In this document: positions 54,901 through 62,172 of the stretch, one piece after another | How positions within the stretch are numbered: position 1 is the stretch's first letter | How the letters are laid out: every line of letters starts with the position of its first letter | Source: Streptomyces sp. DSM 15324 | Lineage (GTDB): Bacteria; Actinomycetota; Actinomycetes; Streptomycetales; Streptomycetaceae | Direction of reading: 5' to 3' | DNA: 64,000 bases | Assembly: GCF_001514285.1 (NCBI RefSeq) | Contig: NZ_KQ949023.1 | Location: forward strand, 496,001-560,000 | Notes under the pieces: model-generated | The model's input: only the letters and a program-made list of their open reading frames with translations | What the model was told of the DNA's origin: nothing | Database searches by the model: none | Translations under genes and position numbers: made by a program

Positions 54901-55932
54901 AAGGGCATCAAGCTCGCCAAGCGGGTCACCGGCCTGGTCGGCGACCTGATCGGCGGCGCGAAGGACCTGTGGAAGGCCAACAAGGCGGTCGGCAAGGCGA
55001 GAGCCGGTCTGGCCAAGGCCGCGGACAAACTGGCGGAGGCCAGGAAGAAGGCGGCCGCAGCCCGCAAGAAGAAGGGGGCCGACGACGACATCGGCGGCTC
55101 CTGCCCGACTGAGGGGAAGCACAGCTTCCTGCCGGGTACGAAGGTGCTGCTCAAGGGTGGCATGACCAAGCCGATCGAGCAGGTGAAGCTCGGCGACCAG
55201 GTCGTGGTGACCGACCCGAAGACGGGCGTCACGAAGGTTCGCGAGGTCGTCGGCACCATCGTCACCGAGGACGACAAGCACTTCGTCGACCTGACGGTCA
55301 AGGCCCCGACGGGGGAGCCCGAGACCCTGGTCTCCACCACGACCCACCCGTTCTGGTCGGACTCCGAGCAGGCATGGATCGAGGCCGGCGACCTGAAGCC
55401 GGGCATGACCCTGCACACCGCCGACGGCGCCCAGGTCACCCTCACGGCGATCCGTGCGTTCGACCGGCGCCAGCGCACGCACGACCTCACGGTCGAGGAC
55501 GTCCACACGTACTACGTGCACGCGGGGGCGATCCCGCTGCTCGTGCACAACTGCGGAACGGCTACCGTCAACTGGGACGACGACATCAAGCACGCCACGA
55601 TCAAGGTGGAGTTGGACGACGGCCGATCGTTCGAAACGGAGCAGGTGCACTTCGGGGAGGAGGGCGTCGATCCCACGGGGGCCGACACGACCGCCCAGTT
55701 CGTCACCGAGAAGCTGGGACCGAACACGAAGCAGCTGACGTTCCGCCTTCCCGACGCCCGAGCTGCCGTCAAGGCCCAGTTCAAGTCCATCAATGCGGAT
55801 CTCGGCCCGTACAGCACGGGAAGCAACAGCTGCGTCACCTATTGCGTAGGCATTCTGCGAGCGGGCGGGGTCGACATACCTGCGGGCAGGGCCGGAGCTG
55901 TGACACTCGCCAGAATGGCGAGGGAATCCTGA
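48994..55932 (+). CDS. Rhs-repeat polymorphic toxin with Hint domain lacking Cys1 (Rhs2)
   Basis: 2312 residues from ATG 48994, with GGAG at 48983-48986 (a TTG at 48991 is in frame). Signal peptide, repeats, core and linker match Rhs1 in order. The Hint domain (about 2042-2186) reads EGKHSFLPGTKVLL: the catalytic Cys codon of Rhs1 (GKCHSF) is missing as a clean 3-base deletion, while THPFW and the terminal VHNC (Asn2186, Cys2187) remain. The tip (2188-2312) differs from Rhs1 but keeps KHATIKVE (His2200) and NSCVTYC (Cys2280). An immunity candidate starts 13 bases after the stop. It likely uses the same export route as Rhs1. Confidence 0.92.
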   Translation: MYWKSRPLSRRIPRRILGTTVLSLALALSASTVQAVPLATDAKGRTSRPGVQDDGDPARGRDAKAKSRPSDPARKAAVKGLEKAVWPKRGGAEVRLGATAEAGGLPVKVSRARAKVKAAQAADSVRVEVLDPKRADRLGAEVLLDVERADGERQAGKVRLTVDYSEFAEGFGGSYGSRLQLVQLPACAVVAVPGSKDCPERPKVLPTVNDVKTGTVSADVTAAPAAAEGVSTMAATATSLVAVAAGPSSAQGTYKATALAPSASWSVATSSGAFNWNYPFRSVPTPGGLSPTVGLGYSSQSADGRTAATNNQGSWVGEGFSYDPGYIERRYKPCSEDGHDGSAEQCWAFENATVMLNGSSGELVKDDTTGEWHMSSDDGAKIEKLTGATNGDNDGEYWRITTSDGTEYYFGKNRLPGWASGNEETNSVWTAPVFGDDSGEPCYNATFTSAYCQQAWRWSLDYVKDTHGNVMSYFYERETNYYALNGKTDVNGTAYHRGGWLKRIDYGQRDGQVYAAKAPARIVFNTAERCLPTADFDCAESKRTKANASHWPDVPVDQECKSGTKCTVGQTFWTTKRLTSVVTQMRKDATTYQDVDAWSLTHLFTDNGDDSKTLWLSKIEHEGRAGTAVKLPSVDLFGEQLANRVDAVGDNIAPFYRFRLSMVLSETGAQLDVTYAPADCTKAALPKPGESTKRCYPVKWSPPGYTDPITDWFHKYVVSAVIETDRTGGSDSMVTRYDYQGDAAWRKAKPDGITDEKYLTWGGWQGYGKVKVTSGTSDVQKTRVDYTFLQGMNGDKDADGTTRSVSVKDSTGASYPDDEEFTGHQLEVATYDGAKLISKSISTPWKHYSATQTRSWGTTRAVIVRSQVGRGFNLKSDGTWLETKSTTTYDTSNGTGRVLTVDDQGDVSTTKDDSCTRTTYADNPAKNILSLPARSESVSVKCATTPDRKTQVLADERTSYDGGAFGAAPSKGDATKTERLTAHNGTTATYQVTGATTYDDFGRPLTQQDAKQVGTTDETKTVYTETNGLLTRTKVTNALGHATTTDYAPAWGMSSGQTDPNGKRTDLAYDAMGRLTSVWLPDRASSQTPSIKYSYNVRKDKVTSIKTEKIENDGSYGAEYQLYDSLLRARQIQTEGADGTRMVADTWYDGTGNLKKTNSTYNAAGAAADELLLVHNGEVGAQSLLEYDGLGRTTAQIFQVSGVEQWRTTTRYDGEQTHVDPPVGGVPTTTITDGQGNVSEIRHYRGSSPGVGVAYDATKYTYNNRGLLETVTDAKNNVWRYEYDQLGRKKTSVDPDAGTSRTEYDELDRPIATYDGRDKKVSTVYDKIGRVLSTWQGDADTGTKLSEIKYDKAGWLGQAYGFLSYVSSTEYFATAVQSMDEFYRPLKTAYQVPASQGSLAGTYVYTASYNRDGTLQSTGLPAVGDLPAEALTYTYDDLQRPKTMTGSTSYVTNTVYSGKSLLQQLELSTGSGKKVWQTYGYETGTDRLTRSTLDVYGATAPVKQSTYSYDQAGNVLSIADTANSASPDVQCFAYDTRQRLKDAWTPAATATTAAGVGTRGSTAPLDGTGPTACDSAAGASPLGGPAPYWKSYETDAIGNRTNETVHDTGLNAANNITRDYEYGGAGALGDGPHQVTKITEQTPTGQRQSTYEYDDSGNTTKRTIGGNAQSLVWGDSGRLSEVTEANGSKTSYLYDGSDNRLLRKDSTGTTVYLPGTELKLSADGTKKEATRYYEYAGQVIGVRTAGKVSFVASDHHGTGEVAIDSATGAVSQRRFDPFGVERGEKTGVWPGEKGYVGGTIDAQSGLTHLGAREYDAAIGKFISVDPVIDYTQPQQINGYAYANNSPVTHADPSGMIIPECREGLIECRGGLPVIHQTQEEKAQSNYDSASRNVSAAEGQQSAAKQRIKSAGKALVKIARDILGVDAALDCISTGDVGACGETLLNIAGSFAGGLAGKILAKYGAPWKWAKGIKLAKRVTGLVGDLIGGAKDLWKANKAVGKARAGLAKAADKLAEARKKAAAARKKKGADDDIGGSCPTEGKHSFLPGTKVLLKGGMTKPIEQVKLGDQVVVTDPKTGVTKVREVVGTIVTEDDKHFVDLTVKAPTGEPETLVSTTTHPFWSDSEQAWIEAGDLKPGMTLHTADGAQVTLTAIRAFDRRQRTHDLTVEDVHTYYVHAGAIPLLVHNCGTATVNWDDDIKHATIKVELDDGRSFETEQVHFGEEGVDPTGADTTAQFVTEKLGPNTKQLTFRLPDARAAVKAQFKSINADLGPYSTGSNSCVTYCVGILRAGGVDIPAGRAGAVTLARMARES
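49645..51325 (+). repeat. Rhs2 copy of the near-identical 1.7-kb tract
   Basis: Counterpart of 41760-43440 at offset 7,885 without visible insertions or deletions. Flanking parts of the two Rhs genes are clearly more diverged, so the identity is local. Confidence 0.85.
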
Positions 55933-55945
55933 ATGGGGAAGAAAG

Positions 55946-56320
55946 ATGCTGGACGGAGAAGAGCACTGGAACGCCACGCTGGCCGAAATTTTGCTGAGCC
56001 GGAAGATCGGAGCTGCCCATGTGAAACTGCTGGGTGATCTCATCTCGGTCACCGCTCAGCTGGACATGGCCGCACAGCGCCGTCAGCCGGCCTTCGGGCT
56101 GGACGACATCATCGAGTTCGACGAGAAGGTCGGCCCGCTGGAGGAGGCGTATCAGTCCGCTTGGCGGGCGGTGGACGCCGCACCGGACAGGGAGCGGCGA
56201 GCCCCTGAACTGCAGAGGCTCGCGACCGCGCTGACGGAGGCCGTGGAAGGCATCGTGGACGTGGCTCGGCGGCGCGGAATTCCGGTCGAGCTGCACCGTT
56301 TCGGCGACTCCGAGGGCTGA
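55946..56320 (+). CDS. Candidate immunity protein for Rhs2
   Basis: 124 residues, ATG 55946 with a GGGGAAGAAAG site. It is almost entirely helical and amphipathic (LAEILLSRKIGAAHVKLLGDLISVTAQLDMAA; DERRAPELQRLATALTEAVEG-like second half), and no family is recognised. Its place directly after the Rhs2 tip is the main evidence. It shows no clear similarity to the Rhs1 immunity candidate although the two toxin tips are related. Confidence 0.55.
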   Translation: MLDGEEHWNATLAEILLSRKIGAAHVKLLGDLISVTAQLDMAAQRRQPAFGLDDIIEFDEKVGPLEEAYQSAWRAVDAAPDRERRAPELQRLATALTEAVEGIVDVARRRGIPVELHRFGDSEG

Positions 56321-56548
56321 TTGAACCGCCGCATACCCAGACCGGCGTTCGCCGCGACAGTGCTCGGGCTCACGCTCGCGCTGTCCGCATCGTCGGTCCG
56401 GGCCGTGGCGCCCGACGGCGACCGGGGCCGCACCAGCCGCCCCGGCGTCCAGGGCACGGGGATCCAGTGAAGGGTCCGACGCGAAAGTGAAGTCCCGCCC
56501 TTCGGGTCCGGCGCGAAAGGCGGCGGTCAAGGGGCTGGACAAGGCGGT
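56321..56548 (+). pseudogene. Decayed Rhs 5' fragment before the SUKH-3 gene
   Basis: Directly after the immunity stop, the frame from 56321 reads NRRIPRPAFAATVLGLTLAL and GRTSRPGVQ, the Rhs signal peptide and first segment, then stops at 56468-56470. In another frame it goes on as EGSDAKVKSRPSGPARKAAV and GLDKAVWPKQG, so a frameshift is present. It then joins the SUKH-3 gene. This is the relic of a third or fourth Rhs unit. Confidence 0.85.
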
Positions 56549-57058
56549 GTGGCCGAAGCAGGGCCGTGGAAGAGGGCGGCGGAGGCCCTCAAGAAGCGGA
56601 AGAAGACCGAGGAGGCCGAGACGAGATTCACCACTGAGGTGGAGCGTGTACTGCGTCTTTCCGGCTGGTCTCCCGGCCGGCGGACGGACATCGCGGTGTG
56701 GAAGGAGCAGCTTTCCGGCTTCAGCTGGCACCCGGCCGCCGAGCGGTTCCTGACCGAGTTCGGCGGAGTCTCGGTGGACGTGAGCGGCCCCGGCGTCGAT
56801 GTCGCACGGGAGCCGTTCACCATCGACCCGGAACTGGCCGTCGGGGAGGAAGAAGCGTTCGAGGAGCTCTCGGAACGCTTCGGCCGCAGGTTCTTCCCCC
56901 TCGGGGAGATCGGGCAGGGAGAGTTCTTCCTGGCACTCGACGAGGACGGAGTCCTGTACCTGCTCGCGGCCTGGGCCTTCCGTCTGGGCCCGGTGGAGCA
57001 GGGGCTGGAGAACTTGGTCACCGGGGTCAAAGCGGTGAAACTGTCCCTTCCCGAGTGA
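56549..57058 (+). CDS. Orphan SUKH-3 family immunity protein
   Basis: 169 residues. From about residue 45 it matches the SUKH-3 immunity domain: PAAERFLTEFGGVSVDV, ELSERFGRRFFPLGEIGQGE, LALDEDGVLYLLAAWAFRLG and the final NLVTGVK. SUKH proteins neutralise diverse nuclease and other toxins of contact-dependent systems. The GTG at 56549 lies within Rhs-derived sequence, so its first 25 residues (AEAGPWKRAAEALKKRKK) may be a remnant fused in; the native start could be later. No toxin for it remains here. Confidence 0.85.
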   Translation: MAEAGPWKRAAEALKKRKKTEEAETRFTTEVERVLRLSGWSPGRRTDIAVWKEQLSGFSWHPAAERFLTEFGGVSVDVSGPGVDVAREPFTIDPELAVGEEEAFEELSERFGRRFFPLGEIGQGEFFLALDEDGVLYLLAAWAFRLGPVEQGLENLVTGVKAVKLSLPE

Positions 57059-57063
57059 GGGCC

Positions 57064-57095
57064 GGGGCCCGGTTTGACCCCTCAAGCCGGGCCCC
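57064..57095 (+). terminator. Terminator after SUKH-3, end of the island
   Basis: GGGGCCCGGTTTGA pairs with TCAAGCCGGGCCCC (one G-U) around CCCC: a 14-bp stem 5 bases after the stop. It is nearly the same hairpin as at 48,605. Confidence 0.8.
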
Positions 57096-57257
57096 GTAGC
57101 CTTGACCCTCGGCGTGTTCCCTAGACGCGCCACATCCCCGTAAACCTCTTCCTCCCGGACACCGGTCCGCCGGTGGCACAGGGAGAGGCCGTCCGTGACT
57201 CTTCCCGGGCGGCTGGACTGCGGGGGTGCCGTTTCCGAGCGAGAGAGTGAGATCCGC
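57096..57257 (+). promoter_or_regulatory. rplU promoter and leader
   Basis: TTGACC at 57102-57107 and TAGACG at 57122-57127 are promoter-like, but 14 bases apart, short for a normal sigma-70-type promoter. A CACCGG-TCCG-CCGGTG hairpin lies near 57153-57170 in the leader. Ribosomal L21 leaders in other bacteria carry autoregulatory structures; none is confirmed here. Confidence 0.4.
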
Positions 57258-57578
57258 GTGTACGCCATCGTGCGCAGCGGTGGTCGCCAGCACAAGGTTG
57301 CTGTCGGCGACATCGTTGAGGTTGACAAGATTTCCACCGCCCAGGTTGGCGACACGGTCGAGCTCTCGACCCTGCTCGTTGTCGACGGCGACGCCGTGAC
57401 CAGCGACCCGTGGGTGCTGGCCGGCATCAAGGTCCAGGCCGAGGTCGTGGACCACCACAAGGGCGTCAAGATCGACATCCTTCGGTACAAGAACAAGACC
57501 GGCTACCGCCGTCGTCAGGGCCACCGCCAGCAGTACACGGCGATCAAGGTCACTGAGATCCCCGCGGCTGCGAAGTAA
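57258..57578 (+). CDS. rplU: 50S ribosomal protein L21
   Basis: 106 residues. L21 binds 23S rRNA. The start [17 protein letters not shown] and the end [16 protein letters not shown] are diagnostic. GTG 57258 is chosen because the protein then has the family length; an upstream in-frame start at 57195 would add 21 residues without similarity. rpmA follows after 14 bases. Confidence 0.97.
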   Translation: MYAIVRSGGRQHKVAVGDIVEVDKISTAQVGDTVELSTLLVVDGDAVTSDPWVLAGIKVQAEVVDHHKGVKIDILRYKNKTGYRRRQGHRQQYTAIKVTEIPAAAK

Positions 57579-57592
57579 GGGACTGAGGAGAC

Positions 57593-57847
57593 ATGGCACA
57601 CAAGAAGGGCGCATCGTCCACCCGGAACGGTCGCGACTCGAATGCCCAGCGGCTCGGCGTGAAGCGCTTCGGCGGTCAGGTCGTCAACGCGGGTGAGATC
57701 CTGGTCCGCCAGCGTGGCACCCACTTCCACCCGGGCGCCGGTGTCGGCCGCGGTGGCGACGACACGCTGTTCGCGCTCGAGGCCGGTTCGGTGCAGTTCG
57801 GCACCCACCGTGGCCGCAAGGTCGTGAACATCGTTCCGGTCGCCTGA
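57593..57847 (+). CDS. rpmA: 50S ribosomal protein L27
   Basis: 84 residues. L27's N-terminus reaches the peptidyl-transferase centre. [20 protein letters not shown] and [23 protein letters not shown] are diagnostic. ATG 57593 follows GAGGAG. It forms the usual rplU-rpmA operon, with obg next after a terminator. Confidence 0.98.
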   Translation: MAHKKGASSTRNGRDSNAQRLGVKRFGGQVVNAGEILVRQRGTHFHPGAGVGRGGDDTLFALEAGSVQFGTHRGRKVVNIVPVA

Positions 57848-57882
57848 GTCTCTGCTCAGGGCTACAGACCGAACGTTTCGCG

Positions 57883-57925
57883 AGGCGGACCTCACTTCCC
57901 TTCCGGGAAGGCGGGTCCGCCTTTC
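57883..57925 (+). terminator. Hairpin between rpmA and obg
   Basis: AGGCGGACC pairs with GGTCCGCCT, with an inner CTTCCC/GGGAAG hairpin, then TTT. It ends or attenuates the ribosomal transcript before obg. Confidence 0.75.
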
Positions 57926-57971
57926 GCGTGTTAACCCAGTAATACCCGTACTGCTCTGGAGGCACTGAACC

Positions 57972-59408
57972 ATGACCACCTTCGTGGACCGCGTCGAGCT
58001 GCACGTCGCCGCGGGTAACGGAGGCCACGGCTGTGCCTCCGTCCACCGTGAGAAGTTCAAGCCGCTCGGCGGCCCCGACGGGGGCAACGGCGGACGCGGC
58101 GGCGACGTCATCCTCACCGTCGACCAGTCGATCACCACGCTCCTCGACTACCACCACTCCCCGCACCGCAAGGCCACCAACGGCAAGCCGGGCGAGGGCG
58201 GCCACCGCTCCGGCAAGGACGGACAGGACCTCGTCCTGCCCGTGCCGGACGGCACCGTGGTGCTCGACAAGGCGGGCAACGTCCTCGCCGACCTCGTCGG
58301 TCACGGCACCTCCTTCGTCGCCGCCCAGGGCGGCCGCGGCGGTCTGGGCAACGCGGCCCTGGCCTCCGCCCGCCGCAAGGCGCCCGGCTTCGCGCTGCTC
58401 GGTGAGCCCGGCGATCTGCGGGACGTCGTCCTGGAGCTGAAGACCGTCGCGGACGTGGCCCTGGTGGGCTACCCGAGCGCCGGAAAGTCCTCGCTGATCT
58501 CGGTGCTCTCCGCCGCCAAGCCGAAGATCGCCGACTACCCGTTCACCACCCTCGTGCCGAACCTCGGGGTGGTGACCGCGGGTTCCACCGTCTACACCAT
58601 CGCCGACGTCCCCGGGCTCATCCCCGGTGCCAGCCAGGGCAAGGGCCTCGGCCTGGAGTTCCTGCGGCACGTCGAGCGGTGCAGTGTGCTGGTGCACGTC
58701 CTGGACACCGCCACCCTGGAGTCCGACCGCGACCCCGTCTCCGACCTCGACATCATCGAGGAGGAGCTGCGGCAGTACGGCGGCCTCGGCGACCGGCCGC
58801 GGATCGTCGTCCTGAACAAGATCGACGTCCCGGACGGCAAGGACCTGGCCGAGATGGTGCGGCCGGACCTCCAGGCGCGCGGGTACCGCGTCTTCGAGGT
58901 GTCCGCCGTCGCGCACACGGGCCTCAAGGAGCTGTCGTTCGCGCTGGCCGAGCTGGTCGGGCGGGCGCGTGCCGCCAAGCCCAAGGAGGAGGCGACCCGG
59001 ATCGTCATCCGGCCCAAGGCCGTGGACGACGCCGGCTTCACCGTCACGCTGGAGGAGGACGGCCTCTACCGCGTCCGGGGCGAGAAGCCCGAACGCTGGG
59101 TCCGCCAGACCGACTTCAACAACGACGAGGCCGTGGGCTACCTCGCCGACCGCCTCAACCGCCTCGGTGTGGAGGAGGAGTTGATGAAGGCCGGCGCCCG
59201 GGCGGGTGACGGGGTGGCGATCGGTCCCGAGGACAACGCGGTCGTCTTCGACTGGGAGCCGACCGTCATGGCCGGCGCCGAGATGCTGGGCCGCCGCGGC
59301 GAGGACCACCGCCTCGACGAGACCCGCCCGGCCGCCCAGCGCCGCCGCGACCGCCAGGCCGAACGCGACGAGGCCACCCAGGAGTTCGAGGGCTTCGAGC
59401 CCTTCTGA
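57972..59408 (+). CDS. obg: Obg family GTPase
   Basis: 478 residues, the actinobacterial size. Obg binds GTP and acts in ribosome assembly, stress and, in Streptomyces, the onset of sporulation. The glycine-rich Obg fold (1-158; [17 protein letters not shown]), G domain with [10 protein letters not shown] (from residue 166), DVPGL, NKID, and the C-terminal OCT domain ([16 protein letters not shown]) are present. ATG 57972 follows GGAGG at 57957-57961. The stop is followed by the phoD relic. Confidence 0.97.
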   Translation: MTTFVDRVELHVAAGNGGHGCASVHREKFKPLGGPDGGNGGRGGDVILTVDQSITTLLDYHHSPHRKATNGKPGEGGHRSGKDGQDLVLPVPDGTVVLDKAGNVLADLVGHGTSFVAAQGGRGGLGNAALASARRKAPGFALLGEPGDLRDVVLELKTVADVALVGYPSAGKSSLISVLSAAKPKIADYPFTTLVPNLGVVTAGSTVYTIADVPGLIPGASQGKGLGLEFLRHVERCSVLVHVLDTATLESDRDPVSDLDIIEEELRQYGGLGDRPRIVVLNKIDVPDGKDLAEMVRPDLQARGYRVFEVSAVAHTGLKELSFALAELVGRARAAKPKEEATRIVIRPKAVDDAGFTVTLEEDGLYRVRGEKPERWVRQTDFNNDEAVGYLADRLNRLGVEEELMKAGARAGDGVAIGPEDNAVVFDWEPTVMAGAEMLGRRGEDHRLDETRPAAQRRRDRQAERDEATQEFEGFEPF

Positions 59409-59439
59409 GTCACGCGTCCCTTCAGGCCTCGCACATCCG

Positions 59440-59775
59440 CATGAAGGCTGTGCCCGTACGCGGGCAGGGCCGTGGAGGTGCGCTCCGGCGCACGGAGGAG
59501 GCGAACCGGGAGTCGGGCGAGATCTCCCACTGCACGGCGACGTTCTGCCGCGGCATCCCGCCCCCGTGCAGCGGGTCGGGGGCGAGTCGGGTCCAGAGCA
59601 CGATCCCCTCGGGCAGGGGGGCGCCGGAGGCCACGCCGAGGCTGAACATGTTCTCTGGGAGGGTGTGCGCGGCCGTGTGCGCGGCGGCGTGCGCGGCGGC
59701 GGGCAGCAGAGCTGGGCGGAGGCGGCGGCACCGAGCACGGCGGCACCGGCGGTGAGGAGACGACGGCGGGCCGGG
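59440..59775 (-). pseudogene. phoD: PhoD 5' part, inverted relic
   Basis: Read on the minus strand, this holds a Tat-like signal (RRRLLTAGAAVLGAA, near 59775-59730) in one frame and, in another, NMFSLGVASGAPLPEGIVLW and TRLAPDPLHGGGMPRQNVAV, the N-terminal domain of PhoD-type alkaline phosphatase. A frameshift separates them. PhoD is a secreted, Tat-exported Ca/Fe phosphodiesterase. The rest of the gene is on the other strand (next entry). Confidence 0.75.
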
Positions 59776-60010
59776 ACTACTGGTACCGCTTCCGCGCCGG
59801 CGGCGCGGATCTCCCCGGTCGGCCGCACCCGCACGGCGCCCCGGCCCCTGGCCTCGGGCGGTTCGCTGCGCCTGGCGCTCGCCTCCTGCCAGAACTGGCA
59901 GCACGGGTACTTCACCCCGTACGCCGACATGGCGGCCCAGGACCCGGACGTCGTCCTCTTCGTCGGCGACTACGCGACCGCCCGTACGCCGGCGGGACTC
60001 AGGGTCGCGG
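59765..60010 (+). pseudogene. phoD: PhoD middle part, opposite strand relic
   Basis: On the plus strand GRDYWYRFRAGG runs into a +1 frameshift and continues as ISPVGRTRTAPRPLASGGSL, LALASCQNWQHGYFTPYADM and DPDVVLFVGDY, the PhoD catalytic-domain start with its metal Cys and Asp. The C-terminal two thirds are absent. With the minus-strand N-terminus it shows an inversion breakpoint near 59770. Confidence 0.75.
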
Positions 60011-60649
60011 ACGGCGGGCCGGGTGTCCGCACGGTGGGGGGATGATCGCCCGAGTGAAATGCCGCGGAATCTCAATAAAAAAGAATTCCGTGGCAATGGA
60101 CTGCCGGACGAACTTTATTCGAAACTTATCCGCAACGGCGTCGTGATGCATATGAAGAACGCGTGCAGCCCCACGTCACGGGACGTGAAGATCTCCACCC
60201 CCACCGGGTGGGCGGTGGAGGCGGCCGCCGGGATCGGCGCCGAGACGGCCGAGAGCGTCACCGCAATGGGCGTACGGGGCATCGGTGATCCGGCGCTGCT
60301 GTCCGGGGGGCGGAAACCGGCCGCCTGCCACGGCCGCGAGGAGCCCCGGACGGCTCCCGAGGTGGCCGCTCAGGCCCGGTACGGACCGCCCGGCTTGCCC
60401 CAAGCGGCTGCGCCGTCGCTGAACGACGTTCACCGTTACTCTCAGGTATCGCACAGCTCCTGTGGAGTTACTCACAGGATTTCCAGGGAGCATCCTCATG
60501 GGTCTTGTACACGTCTTACGAATCACCAGCGGTTCAAGGTGAATGACAGGTGGCGCGCACATATGCGGTGAAGGGCGCTCACCTTGCATCGCGGTAACCG
60601 CAAGTGGGACCATTTCCCCGTTCCCTGTCGCCCCAAGGTAGGTCTTCTG
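60011..60649. other. Gene-poor region with an A/T-rich hairpin
   Basis: No gene with coding bias is supported in these 640 bases. At 60060-60095 an A/T-richer hairpin (TGCCGCGGAATCT / AGAATTCCGTGGCA, loop AATAAAAA) stands out from the GC-rich surroundings. The segment up to about 60150 is unusually A/T-rich (CTTTATTCGAAACTTATC). Near 60585-60606 a CTTGC...GCAAG inverted repeat precedes the next gene. Confidence 0.5.
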
Positions 60650-62149
60650 GTGTCCCAGCACATAGCCAAGCCCCGTACGACCGCAGTGATCCTGGCCGGT
60701 GGCACCGGTCAGCGCGTGGGTCTGTCGATCCCCAAGCAGCTGCTGAAGATCGCAGGCAAGGCCGTCATCGAGCACACCCTGACCACCTTCGAGAAGGCCG
60801 ACTCCGTCGACGACGTCATCGTGCTGATGGCGCCGGGCTATGTGCCCGACATCGAGAAGATCGTCGCCAAGGCCGGGTTCCGGAAGGTCTCCCGGATCAT
60901 CGAGGGCGGCGCCACCCGCAACGAGACCACCGAGCGCGCCATCACGGCCCTGGGCGAGGGTCTGGCCGAGGGCGAGGACCTCAACGTCCTCTTCCACGAC
61001 GCCGTACGCCCCCTGCTCTCTCAGCGCGTCATCGACGACTGCGTGACCGCCCTGGAGCGCTACCAGGCCGTCGACGTGGCCATCCCGTCCGCCGACACCA
61101 TCATCGTCACCCGGACGCACGGCGAGGACGGCGAGTTCATCACGGAGATCCCGGACCGCTCCCGGCTGCGCCGCGGCCAGACCCCGCAGGCCTTCAAGCT
61201 GTCCACCATCAAGCGGGCCTACGAGGTGGCGGCCGGCGACCCCAACTTCCAGGCCACCGACGACTGCACGGTCGTCCTGCGCTACCTGCCGGACGTGCCG
61301 ATCCACGTCGTCGCGGGCGACGAGTACAACATGAAGGTGACTCAGCCGGTCGACGTCTTCATCGCCGACAAGCTGTTCCAGCTCGCCTCCACCGCCACCC
61401 CCGAGCAGAACGGCGAGGAGGTCTACCGCGAGCTGCTGACCGGCAAGACCGTCGTCGTCTTCGGCGGCTCCTACGGCATCGGCAAGGACATCTCCGAGCT
61501 CGCCGAGTCCTACGGCGCCACGGTCTACGCCCTCGGCCGCTCCACCACCGGCACGCACGTCGAGAACCCGGAGGAGGTCGACGACGCGCTGTCCAGGGCC
61601 TACAGCGAGACCGGACGCATCGACTACGTCGTCAACACCGCCGGGGTGCTGCGCATCGGCAAGCTGGCCGAGACCGACAACGCGACCATCGAGGAAGCGC
61701 TGAAGGTGAACTACCTGGCGCCGGTGCAGATCGCCCGCTCGGCCTACAAGTACCTCGCCGAGACCAAGGGCCAGCTGCTGCTCTACACCTCCAGCAGCTA
61801 CACCCGCGGCCGCGCCGAGTACAGCCTCTACTCCTCGACCAAGGCCGCCATGGTGAACCTCACCCAGGCCCTGTCCGACGAGTGGGCCGCCGACGGCATC
61901 CGGGTGAACTGCGTGAACCCGGAGCGCACGGCGACCCCCATGCGCACCAAGGCCTTCGGGCAGGAGCCCGCGGGCAGCCTGCTCTCCTCCGAGGCCGTCG
62001 CCCGCACCTCACTCGACGTCCTCCTCTCCGAGCTCACCGGGCACGTCATCGACGTCCGTCAGCAGGACCCCACGGCCCCGGCCGGCAAGGCCTCCGGCTT
62101 CGAGCAGGCCCTGGCCTCGGTGCTCGACCGACAGGACGGCGTGGCATAA
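60650..62149 (+). CDS. Bifunctional ribitol-5-phosphate cytidylyltransferase / short-chain reductase
   Basis: 499 residues. The N-terminal half (about 10-240) is an IspD/TarI-like cytidylyltransferase: VILAGGTGQRVGLSIPKQ (CTP loop) and LFHDAVRPL. The C-terminal half (about 265-490) is a short-chain dehydrogenase: VVVFGGSYGIGKDI (NAD(P) loop), NTAGVL, and YSLYSSTKAAM with YxxxK. This order matches Bcs1-type enzymes that make CDP-ribitol from ribulose-5-phosphate for teichoic acid or capsule. GTG 60650 is chosen for AAGGTAGG at 60635-60642; the upstream frame lacks coding bias. CDP-ribitol is inferred, not proved. Confidence 0.88.
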   Translation: MSQHIAKPRTTAVILAGGTGQRVGLSIPKQLLKIAGKAVIEHTLTTFEKADSVDDVIVLMAPGYVPDIEKIVAKAGFRKVSRIIEGGATRNETTERAITALGEGLAEGEDLNVLFHDAVRPLLSQRVIDDCVTALERYQAVDVAIPSADTIIVTRTHGEDGEFITEIPDRSRLRRGQTPQAFKLSTIKRAYEVAAGDPNFQATDDCTVVLRYLPDVPIHVVAGDEYNMKVTQPVDVFIADKLFQLASTATPEQNGEEVYRELLTGKTVVVFGGSYGIGKDISELAESYGATVYALGRSTTGTHVENPEEVDDALSRAYSETGRIDYVVNTAGVLRIGKLAETDNATIEEALKVNYLAPVQIARSAYKYLAETKGQLLLYTSSSYTRGRAEYSLYSSTKAAMVNLTQALSDEWAADGIRVNCVNPERTATPMRTKAFGQEPAGSLLSSEAVARTSLDVLLSELTGHVIDVRQQDPTAPAGKASGFEQALASVLDRQDGVA

Positions 62150-62172
62150 TCAACCGCAAATAGCCATCGAAT

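Noticed and set aside
22909..57058. Integrative element with integrase and att sites
   Set aside because: No integrase, excisionase, replication gene, tRNA or flanking direct repeat was found.
60023..60571. 182-codon frame between the phoD relic and the CDP-ribitol gene
   Set aside because: Mixed composition, no domain, contains the A/T-rich hairpin, and no convincing ribosome site.
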